Shown here: positions 39,527 to 50,486 of the stretch, one piece after another | Numbering within the stretch: the first letter of the stretch is position 1 | Layout of the letters: each line of letters opens with the position of its first letter | Assembly (NCBI GenBank): GCA_019155185.1 | Contig: CM032804.1 | Location: 11,187,992-11,251,991, forward strand | Direction of reading: 5' to 3' | Origin: Beaufortia kweichowensis | Lineage: Eukaryota > Chordata > Actinopteri > Cypriniformes > Gastromyzontidae | Length of the DNA stretch: 64,000 nucleotides | Notes under the pieces: generated by a model | Seen by the model: the letters and a program-made list of their open reading frames with translations, nothing else | Told to the model about the DNA's origin: nothing | Databases searched by the model: none | Made by a program: the position numbers and the translations under genes

Positions 39527-41228
39527 TTAAAAAATGACGCACTCTTTACGTTGTCTGGTGATCTTATCAGGCTTGCCATCTTTAGCTTTATGGATTGCCT
39601 CCATGATCTACAGGGACCACAAAAAAATCATGAAACTAAAAGAATCAAGCAAACTATGTATAATCAAGATGTCTAATAAAGGGTTCAAACTTGTGTTTCA
39701 AATGGAAAATATAGGAACAAGGTTACTTTAAAACTCCTACATTTATATATGATTGTATATAAAAAGCAAAAGTATAACACATCAGAAACATTGGTTTTGA
39801 GGTAAGTGACTTCAGGCTTAGCCACTGAATTTGACTATCCCATGCTTTCAACCACACATCCTTTTTTTCAAAGCTTCTCCTTCTTTGTTTTTTAACACAC
39901 CTATTTACATGGGTTACTTCATGCAATAAAAGCATTACACAAACCATTGCTTACAGCAGCTTTAACAAGCATCTAAATATTATATTATGCAACACACTTT
40001 TAAGTCCTAAAAGAGGATAGTAGTAAACTGAATGAGAAGCACTTTATAAAGTATGATGCCATACATAACCAAGAAGCTTCACAGAATTGAAAAAGGTCTG
40101 TTTTCTGATACTTACATCTTCTTCATAAGGGAAACCACCTGTTTCCAACTTTGAGAAGACCAGGTATCCATTGATCACCACCTCAAAACTCCCTGGAGGA
40201 AAAAGAAAAAAGTATATTTAAGGTTTACTTAAAAATACTGTCAATCATATGTGACATTTAGCCTGCCTCTAACTCCCCAATGTATACATAATTTGTTTGT
40301 ATGAAATTTAATTTTAGTTTACAGTTCTCAGGTTTGTGAGAAAAGTTTGAATTGAAATCTTTTAGTGATGCTTTTGAACATTACAATACATGAAATGATT
40401 AAGCACAACTGAAAGGTCTAAAGGACATTGTGTATTTCACCTCTTCTGCCCACGGTGCCAGACACTTCCGCATCAGGAAACTTGGTGCTGATCTGTCGCC
40501 ACAGTTGCTGGAAGCGCGGCGCGTAGCCTCATCCGCCGCTGTTGGGTTACAACATCAAGGTTATTACAGTTCACCGGAACTACAACTAATACAACATTTC
40601 TACTAAGTAAAAATCAAATACAATACAGGCTTAAATATTATTAGAAAAACCTGAAACTTCACGAAAATGAACATTTCTGCTGCCTTATGTAGCAATAAAC
40701 TAAAAGCTGAGGCAGTAAAATTAATTGGAAAAATACAAAGGAAATCGAAAACTCTTAAAAAATAAATGACACCAATAAAGCAATATTAAAAATAAATGAT
40801 AGCATGACAAATGCACATAAGAAAAACTACAAAACTACAATAACTAACAGTTAATCATTATTTAAAAGATGATTCAGAGTCATTTGCCTGAATATTTAAG
40901 CCTAAAACTGCCTTTTTGTTGTAAAGTCACCGCGTATGTTTGGTTTATCCGGTTTCTCCACTTTATAAACATTTTATTATATAGCATAACCATCCTTGTC
41001 TTAAAACAGGCGTGTTCGACTTGAATGTGCAGGACGACCTTATTCGTTGTCTATAGGTTTTGGGACGGCCAGAACCAACTTAATTTATTCGCATTACCCA
41101 ATAAAAAACCCTACAAAGCAACGTAAATGAGATCTTACTTAATAAAGGCTAAAACAGTTTACGACAAATAAATACATTTGATCGCTGAGTAAATGATCTT
41201 ACCAGTACTCTACTTTAATCTGCACCAT
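39527..41228 (-). CDS. selenow2: Selenoprotein W2-type (MIEN1/Rdx family) with Sec and C-terminal CaaX, copy 1
   Basis: Small thioredoxin-like redox protein. Exons 5' to 3': 41228-41203, 40538-40441, 40192-40116, 39607-39527; phases agree, 93 residues counting selenocysteine. The N-terminus MVQIKVEYC leads into the active-site motif Cys-Gly-Gly-Sec (residues 9-12). The Sec codon is the in-frame TGA at 40,531-40,529. The SelT/SelW/Rdx fold signature [17 protein letters not shown] and GGFPYEED follows. The C-terminus is KECVIF, a CaaX box predicted to be prenylated. The TGA is read through because flanking codons are in family register, the exon continues, a SECIS lies in the 3' UTR, and a neighbouring paralogue has TGA at the same place. 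Mammalian MIEN1 has Cys where this has Sec. A minus-strand AATAAA at 39,050-39,045 may end the transcript. Whether this is the 2a or 2b gene cannot be decided here. Confidence 0.93.
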
Positions 41229-42456
41229 GATTCGTGTGCTCCGATTTTGCTCTTTGGAGATTTAGCAGTTCAACTGGTTACCTGGTTGTACGCAGAAACT
41301 AAAAACAAGTCACATACATCTCTCTCACCTGGGACACCTGCGTCTACGTCAGTAGGGCAACACCCTCTTTAACTCCACCTGCATGACTACAGAGTTTCCT
41401 ATAGATATCCATGATGTGAGTGAAAGGGCATTGGCAAAGACATAATAAAAACGATAAACAATATGCATGACAACAGCTGCACTTATTAATTACCTTACAG
41501 ATTGTTAGAGATTTAATATGTGAGACTTCATCAGATAGGTTTTAATATATTTTCTTTATGCTCTCTGACATACAAAAACACTGTCGGTATTTACTATGGT
41601 GAACTGTAGCAACGTAGATATAGTTTAAAGTTTCAGTCCTTACAATAGTAAATATTATACTTTATAGTACTGCAATTTAATAAATTACTATGTATAGTAC
41701 ACATTAACAGTGCAGTAATCACTATAATAAACCACAGCATACTATAATTAACTATACAGTTTGAAATAGTAAATACTAGTGTTTAACTAGTATGTTTTTC
41801 ATGTGGGCTGGCTTTTTTCATACTCAACACTATAGCCATCAAACATAATATTTTTACCCATTTCCAAGATCAGGAATGAACCAAATTTCCAAGAAATAAT
41901 ATTACCATCCATGTATTTTATTTAAGGACAACAATTACAAAATTATTTAAATAATGCTTATTACATACCAGCTTTCCTCCACTATCAACTAGCAAAAACT
42001 CACATTGCTCTCTATTAAACTACACATAACAAATAACTTTATTATAAAGGGTTTTAAATAGTTTTTACCTATGTTATTATCATTTCAAATCTTTGTGAGA
42101 GACCATATTCATGGCTCCATAAACTGCATATGTAACTCTATACTGCATAATTATGGTCTTCACAAAGACTTTTTATAAAATAAAAACAAAACATGATTAC
42201 TTCAGTGCCAGTAAGAAATAACAACATCACTAAACAAGCTATTTTGTTTTGTTTACAAAGCGGAAAATGCACAAAAGACTAACCCAGAAATGCTTAAATG
42301 TGACACCTGAGATCCTTATGCTAACACAACAGAGATGGTAAACATAAGGGATAATTTTAAAGAATATTTGTGTACTCTGATGAAGAAGCAATGCTGATTT
42401 AGTTAATTCCCTTCTTGTAATCATTGTTTTTAGTATATTAGAATCAGTACATGTTT
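41229..42456. other. Short intergenic region between the two selenoprotein genes
   Basis: Holds the promoter of copy 1 near 41,229-41,400 and AT-rich filler. A degenerate TAGTA/ACAGT repeat lies at 41,580-41,790. No coding frames of note. Confidence 0.45.
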
Positions 42457-42852
42457 TTTATTTTATTTCTAATTTTCAACTTCAACAAACACAAAACAAA
42501 GCAAAACAACAAGCAAAAGAACAGTGACCCCAGAAGGCAATGTGGCTTTACAAAACCCCAAATTAACCCTTTCATTGGCTCCCTCCTCATTGTCCCCCAT
42601 CTATCTCCTACTGCTTAAAGGCTGTATGGACTGCAGGCATCATACCATAACTTCTGACTTTAGGGTTACGATAATCAATTATGTCCAGCAACCGGGCAGG
42701 AGGAGTGAAGAGAGGGGACATTTAAGGATCTCACACCAGACCTCACGATCACAGAACCGTTAAAGGTCTTGAATTTTAGACCTTGCATACGTTGTCCCTG
42801 AGGTGCTGATATAGTTATGGGAGCCTAATAGAAAGGGTTAAGAGGAGAAACA
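42457..42852 (-). other. selenow2: 3' UTR of selenoprotein W2 copy 2
   Basis: From the stop codon to overlapping minus-strand AATAAA signals at 42,467-42,457. It must contain a SECIS if the upstream TGA is decoded as Sec. The best candidate I can see is 42,603-42,643, with core AUGAU / AGAU 41 nt end to end, CC in the apical loop, and an imperfect 8-bp helix. It is clearly weaker than the SECIS of copy 1. Confidence 0.45.
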
Positions 42853-44008
42853 TTAGAGGATGACACAAGGAGGCTGACTCTTGGTGATCTTCTCCACTGA
42901 CTGGCCATCATATGCCCTTTGAATGGCATTCATTATCTTGTAGAAGAGAAAAAGACAGAAAGATTACATTCAATAAATGGTGATAGCTTGTGATAGAATT
43001 GTATGACTTTTAAGATGTTTACTCACATCATCCTCATAGGGGAAACCACTGGTTTCTAACTTTGAGAAGATCAGTTGTCCATTGATCTCAATCTCAAAGC
43101 TCCCTGGAAGATAGACGTAAAGACATATGTTAATGTATTTTTGCGGCAACCCCTCATCATACGAGTACATAAATATGTAACTCACCCTGACGGCCAACAA
43201 AGCCAGTCACATCCGCATCAGTGAACTCAGCAGTGACAACCCGCTTGAGCTCCTGAAAGCGGGGCTCGTACCCTCATCCACCACTGCATCACAAAAGATT
43301 CAATTAAAACAACACAATTTACAATCAATCTATCCCCCCAATAGACACACTTTTGATAGGCAATATAGTGTCACTATAGTAGTCAACTGTGTCCAAACGT
43401 TTGCCTGGCACTCAAACCCTCTTTTTTCAGAACAGAGAAATCATAATTTCAACCACAATATTCAAAATATTTAAAAATGTTCACACTGTTTACAAAATTT
43501 ACAGAGGGTAACCCCCCCAACCACATAAAAGAGCCATAAACCCTTCAAAGAAAATAAATGTCATGCATGTGAAGTATGCAAAACGTTTTGCATGCCGTAA
43601 GTATTAGCGTCTACGTGTAGAAAGTGCACAATCATTCTGACACAACGTTATTGTCCAAAACACTCCGCCTGGTACATCTTTGACTTACTCATTCAGATCT
43701 TTAAAGCATTAAGAGATTACCGTTTACGAGAACAGAACATCCCGGCTTTCAGTCTATGTTGAAATACGATGCATTATTTTTTTTGTAGCTCTTTAACCAT
43801 CCATCTTTAATCCATCAATACATAAAGGAGGCACAATGTTATGGTGATGAACACAGATAGCATCGTTAGCAATCTGTTTGAGCTGTTTGGATCTATTTTG
43901 TATTCTCTGCATCTTTCACGAGAACAGATTTAAAGTAATACAAAATTATGAACAAATTACGGCGTTTTAAGCCACTTACCAGTATTCTACTTTTATTTGC
44001 ACACCCAT
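42853..44008 (-). CDS. selenow2: Selenoprotein W2-type (MIEN1/Rdx family) with Sec and C-terminal CaaX, copy 2
   Basis: Tandem paralogue of the gene 1.6 kb away on the same strand, with identical intron positions and phases. Exons 44008-43980, 43283-43186, 43103-43027, 42936-42853; 95 residues counting Sec. It begins [10 protein letters not shown] and has Cys-Gly-Gly-Sec with the Sec TGA at 43,276-43,274. It continues with [17 protein letters not shown] and GFPYEDD and ends SQPPCVIL. The PPCVIL tail matches human MIEN1 as I remember it, whose CVIL box is geranylgeranylated. A redox role at the membrane is inferred from the CxxU motif plus the prenyl signal. MGVQ is the first ATG in frame. Confidence 0.92.
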
Positions 44009-47000
44009 ATCTGTATATCAATGCACGTCGCTGCGTCACTCCGTGCTGTAAGTCAGCGCACTTCCTCGTTCCCTTTAATCAGAGTCGTTATAAAAATAAA
44101 CATCTGTCGCCCCCTAAAGACTGGAAGAGGAAATTCAGACATGAAAGATAAGCGCATTAGAAACTTGTCCTTGAAAAGCCACACGATGGCAGCAGGCAAC
44201 TATTTAAAAAAACTACCGCAATTCCAAAGTTCAAGACATAGTAGTATTAATAACAAGCATTGTAATTGCACAAAATTAATAATATTTACACAAATAAGAA
44301 CGAAGAAAAAAGTATATACCAGTAAAATCAACTTTAAAAGAGGAATTTGAGGTCTGGTCCGGATAGCTTTATGAAATAAAAAGTCCAAAATCTTTGTTGT
44401 TTAAAAAAAAAACATATATACCATATAAAAAGAAGGATTTAAAATGAAAATGGGACTTAAAACATGATGATTTAAAAACATGTAATTATAAATAAAATCG
44501 AAAAAAAAAAATTGTTGGAAAACAACTTCAATATATGTTTAACACTGATGTAAAACAATCTAGTGTAGAAATATTATTGCGTAATAATACTTAATATTAT
44601 AATAGTAATAATAAAAACGTAATATTACTATAATATGTACAATAGTTTGTGTACTAAAAATAGGCAGAAGGCAACTACACCATAGCTTCCTATGACACTG
44701 TGAATTTTAGTAAGTTTGTTAAATTAATATGCTGTTTGTATCAAGATTTTGAATTTTTATTTAATTTACAGTCTTATTTTAGTATAAATATAGTCTAAAT
44801 ACTCTGTTAAGATGAAACTGCTTACTCTCTAATACCATAAAACAGACCAGTTTGGCCAGGCTATGATACCTTTAATCTTTAAGATGTATCTGTTATAAAA
44901 AAATCATATAATCATGTTTATTTGGTCATGGTCATGCTTATTTCATCTTTGTGAGGGGATTAGTAACATTTATGGGCCCTGATTTGAGTGGGATCTTACT
45001 AGGTAAACATCATTTCACTGATGTGTTTTTGGCTCAACATCAGTGTTGGTCCTGGATCAACATTTCTATCAACCAATCAGATTGTAGGTTTAGGTTTAAA
45101 GTTATTACTGGGTTAGGGGCACATATATAATTCTTCTAAATGAGTAAATTATGGTTCAGGTTATAGGTAAGGTTTAGGCTAGGATGTTTCTTTGACAGGT
45201 CAAAAGATGACCTGTCAATTGACTGGCTTTACTTTGCTGGAGGAGAGAGGCCAATTTCTTAAAACTGTGCTCCAGGAGTTTAAGCAGCATTCATGCATAT
45301 AACACATACACCAAATTTCACAGCACATGCAGGACATTTAGGATGGGTCAAATACATAAGAAGGATGATTGCATTAGATTTCAAACAGGCACCGATTTTT
45401 TGCTCTAACACTGGGTGTGTAAAAAAGGCTTTTGATTAGACTCCATTTGTTGTTCAGATTGAACCCGGCTCGGCTCTACCGATGACTCACCGCTAAAGTC
45501 GTTTTCACAGAATAGTCGACTGATTTGCCATGTCATTTGTTATTAAGGGCCAGGTGGGCTTTGACTGAGACACAGTGATTGTGGCTGCATTACACCATTA
45601 TGGGCTCATTATTGATGATGTCACATAAGAGAGTTACGATTGAGTATGTGAAGATTTTGAAAGAGAGAGAAGCATTGTCTCTTTTTGCCTGTGTGTATCT
45701 TTAAAGACTTTAAAGACAGAAAATGGTTCTGTGAGCTCCTTATTGGAGATCCTCTTTGTTACAATTAAGAGATATAGTCCAAATAACAAAAATATTGGAA
45801 TGTACGCAGTCCGAAGACAAAATCTCAATTTGTAAAAGAGACATACTTAAATATAATGTACGATACTTACGTACTGATGGATGTACAGACACACATGGGA
45901 TTCTTAATGGTAATCCAGATATTAAATTTCACTACCAATCAGGTGTCGGCTCTCAATAGTTTCCCATAACTACCATTGTTGGGTCATCAGAACATATATT
46001 CTGCTTCTCAAAGACCAAATGAAATAGACTCGCACTCTCTCTTTCACTCTCTCCTTCCCTCCATCCAGTGGAGAAGCGAAAACGATTCCAGCCCACATCC
46101 ATCTCCATTAGTGTAACGCCGTAAAGCAGCTCAGACAACTACTCACCCCCCCCACACAGGATCACATTTCTCTTACCACTGTTTTTCCAGGTGGAGAGAG
46201 AGAAGGAGGGAGAGAGAAAGAGAACGAGAGATGATTTAGACCCATGGCAAAAAAAGACTCATCCATTTTCAGCTTCCTGTCTGCTCTTCTATGCCACAAC
46301 CCACAGGGGAGGAAGCCCTCAAAGGCACAGCTACACACTTCTAACTACAGAAACAATGTGTGTGTGTGTGTGTAGCGTAGCATGTCATTTATGCACCTTT
46401 CAACATGCTGGTTTGGTCTCTAGAGGGGCTTCACAGATGTAGAGCCCTTTTCTTCTTATACTTCCACCATCACATACCAGACTGCACAGAAACCACCTGC
46501 AGTCTGCATAGTCCCATCACACCTCACATCCCATACATCTTCTCACCCCAGTAAACCCATCTGATTACTGGAAGCCATTTTAGGATGTCTGGTTCTCAGA
46601 GGTGCCCCTTCCTGATGCCCAACAGGACAACCCCTAAAGAAACACAGCAGGACGTGAAAGGTCAAAGCCAGGCTGCCAGGGTAAAGTTCAGGAAGCAATT
46701 ATGGGTTAGAGGTCGTCCAATGGCATTGACTAGACTGACTACGCATGAAGGGTAGATCAAGGTAAGACCTTCTATAATCCTGCCAGCACTGGATCGATTA
46801 AGTCTCAGCACGTTGATTTAAACATCGGATAGATTTGCATGTCATCTCAGTAACAGGTTGGGTGAGTCAGGGGACCAACTCTGAATAATACTAGTTCTGA
46901 TCTCATATGAACTATTTAAAAGTGCTGTTTTTAGTTGCTACAGCAGTTGCTCTTTATTTACTATGTAAAGGGAAAAAAAATCACTCCAGGGAAGAAACAA

Positions 47001-48109
47001 AAAAAACTTCACATTCCTCTCATCACAGTGTGTCCTGCTTTCTGTTATAATTCATCTGAAAATATTTAACACATATTTGGGCCTGAATGAAAACCGAGAA
47101 GCATGTGAGGCAAAAAGAAAGGGCATGATGACTTTAAAACTCAGTTCTGACCAGGCATGACTAATACACATTATAAAATGCCATGTGTTTGTCACTGTAA
47201 GCAGGCATCATAAGGAAATAATGTAGAAACTCTTCTGAACTCAGTCAACTGATCTCTTATTCATATCCTTCGCAGGAGACAACTGTGCAGATCAATGCAT
47301 GTATATATGTGCCACATGCTTATTAAAGCAGGTAATGACAACAGCCAGTTAAACCACAGGATCTTTTTACCTTCCTTTACCAGACGTCTGTTTATTATAT
47401 AATCCTCCTCTGTTAAATCGTGTTCTTTATTGCTGGCTTTTGTACACCTGGAGTACACTCGGTAAAACCTAATTCACATGCACACACAAACAATGACATA
47501 CCTTTTACTCTTTTAGGGCTAAAAATATTATTAGAATAACATATAAACACACTTAAATTATTTAAATGAACCAAACTTAGCAACAACCCTGATGTTTACC
47601 ATCTTTACTTTCATTTTATTGCCAAAAGTGAAAAGAGCTAATGTTATACAATATTAAAATATTATATAATAAAAACATTTACATTCACTTTACATTTACT
47701 CTGGAATACTCTGATTGGTCAATTCCTGCATTCTGTGCTCAAATGTTTTTGTATAAGAACTGTATATTAGATTGTTGCAACCAATTTCCTACACTGTGCT
47801 ACTTACACAGTGTTTCATCTTTGCTCTCCCACTTTATGTAATCAAATAATGTCAAATCAATATTTCATGTCCATTTATTTTTTATTTGGCACGTGGGCGT
47901 ATAATCATTGGAATAATGTAGAGTGAATCTATCATTATCACAAAATAAACCTCTTCAGGATGCTACAAGGCCGTGCCAGGGTTTATTCTGAACTATTGAT
48001 ATTCTGTCTGTATATTATCCCTTGCATAACACCTAATGTATTATGTAGGCAGCATGCATTTCTGAGAAGTATTCAGCAGTCAGATAGTATTCAATTATGA
48101 GGCATTGTT

Positions 48110-48111
<2 letters not shown>

Positions 48112-48199
<88 letters not shown>
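48112..48199. repeat. Compound (TA)n(GA)n microsatellite
   Basis: Uninterrupted TA dinucleotides at 48,112-48,140 pass directly into GA dinucleotides at 48,141-48,199. The low-complexity frame on the minus strand (poly Ser-Leu, then Tyr-Ile) is an artefact. Confidence 0.97.
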
Positions 48200-48203
<4 letters not shown>

Positions 48204-50456
48204 TCCAGCAGATTTGTACCTACTACAGCATGATGGCTGAGTGCAGTTGGTCTTCTCCCTAAAGGTTCCATCAGCTTTGATGAGCATCAGTGGAGCAGAC
48301 AGCACTTCCAACCAACCATCAGCCCTCACTCTTCATTTAAAAACTTCTGAAACATCCACACATTGTAAACTACTGATCTAATGCCTCAGTGCACTGTGTC
48401 TGATCCAGTCCAACACAGTTTATGCAGCTTTAAAGATGCACTTGGAAGCGTATGCAAACAGCTATTCATATTATCTAAAGTCTTGCCATATTAAGCACCC
48501 TAATGTTTCATGAACATGTTCATTAAAACGGCTTCATTTAAACTAATTGATCTGTCGATAAATGTCCATTAACATTAAATTATTATGCAGAAGTTTGCTT
48601 GAACTAATGCTTTGATTACCCAGATGAGCTCACTAGAGAACATCTTTTTGGAGGTTTCCCTATCAAAGCATCTGATACCAGCTTTGCAAGCTACAATGTT
48701 CAGTCTTTGTTAGGATGGAAGGAGAAGGTCGGATGGACATGGAAGAACAGAGATGGGCAAGATCAGGTGTTGTTGGGGGAAGGAAGGAAGGAAAGAAAGA
48801 AGCGAAAGGAAACGGACAGTGTCAGATAAACTCTGATGGATATTTGATACGTTACGCTTGCAACCACCACTTTAGCCCTGACACTGCTTGTGTGCTTTTT
48901 GTGGATTGGCCTCCGTTCGACCTCACTATCAGCATCTCCAGCAAAAAACTGAGAATAAATAATTAGTCTCTTCTACTTTAGAACAGGGCCTGTGGTTTTA
49001 AAGAATTGTATAGGGAGATATTTCACAGATGACAACAGCAAAATGAAAAACAAAGATTTTTAAGCACTATTAAATTGTACAATGGACACTAATGGACCTT
49101 AGGAGAATGTCTGAGAAATGGCCTGCAAAACTGTAACCATGATGAGTAATTTTTGAAGAAGTTTATTCAGTTTGAACCATATCTTCCTGATTTTTGTCAG
49201 GTAGGAGATGTCCCAACATTCCAATCAACCAATCAGAGAGGGATTAGTTATGGTAAGGATTTTTCTACAGAAATGTGGTTCCATTTATTTATTAATTTAT
49301 TTTTATTACTTATTATTATTATTAACTGTATTGTCCATAATTATAAATACTAAGCCATCAGGATATTTCTTTCATTTCTTTTCCCAAGAATAAGAAATGA
49401 AACACAGTTTGTTGTGCAGTGCTGTGGAATCATCTGTTGCAGTCTTGTGACTCATTCATTTAATGGTGTGTATAACTCTGTGGCAGAAATGGTGTTGGTT
49501 CTGTTCCACCAGTAGGGGGTATTGCGACCTCAGTCACGAACACACACACAAGCAGAGACCACACATGCACACACATGCATATTTGCACAGATAAACAAAC
49601 TCAGGCGCACATGGGCTTTAACACATGACTACAGAAATTTACATTCAAAAGTTGCTTATTTAGTGACATGTAGCACATATCAGCTGTTCAAACAAGATGA
49701 GTGTGACCTTTGACCCTCACACATTCTCACCTCATCTTCCATTACGCCTTACACCTGACCCCTTATGGGTCATAGGGGTCACGCAGGTTTAATTTCCATA
49801 CATTTCCCTTTCACAACATGCACACAGACACACAAACAAGTTCATTATTTTAGTGTGTTACTTGGTTTGATATTGATAACTAGTTTACTGATATCGCTGA
49901 TAGCCATATTTGGGAGTGTATGTAAAGGCTTTACCATACTACTAAGGACAAAATGTTTTAAAATATCCTCACAAATATAGCCATACATGTCAAAATCCCA
50001 CTTGTAAGGTCATCTGATGTGCTCATAGATCAAGTTTGCATTAAACCAAATAATGTCAACAGGTTTGTGTAAGGGTTAGATTTAGTGGCTATTCTAAATA
50101 TAATTATTTTGTTAATACAACCATTGTGTCTATAAGAGGTCTTTACTAATAACAGAAGGTCTCTCTCTCTCTCTCTCTCTAGATTTAAACATCTGACCTT
50201 TCCTGTGCATAAACAAAGTCAGAAACAGATAGCAGATGGTAAATAAAAAACTATCCGGTATTTTATCCTAACATAGTTGTGGTATAGGTCGCATCATTGA
50301 TTCTCTGTAAGAGTAATCATAAATAATCATTTATGCTACACTGTAAAGAGGCCGGCGCATGTTTGATGTTGCCTCTCAATGTGCGTCTCGCTACAATCAG
50401 AATTGATGACCTTGGATGGGCCGCAAAAATTTACTCTAGTAAAAAACGCTCCGCAC

Positions 50457-50486
50457 CACATGCTTCTGCGCTCGCAGAAGCATGTG
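50457..50486. repeat. 30-bp near-perfect palindrome
   Basis: CACATGCTTCTGCG at 50,457-50,470 and its exact reverse complement at 50,473-50,486 are separated by only CT. It sits in a locally GC-richer patch of an otherwise AT-rich region. It could extrude as a cruciform or serve as a symmetric protein-binding site. Confidence 0.85.

Noticed and set aside
40529..40531. In-frame TGA taken as a nonsense mutation making copy 1 a pseudogene
   Set aside because: The TGA sits at the Sec position of a CxxU motif, all splice sites and the downstream frame are intact, the paralogue has TGA at the same place, and a SECIS fold is present.
48033..48329. 98-codon minus-strand frame containing long Ser-Leu and Tyr-Ile runs
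   Set aside because: Direct translation of the (TA)n(GA)n microsatellite.
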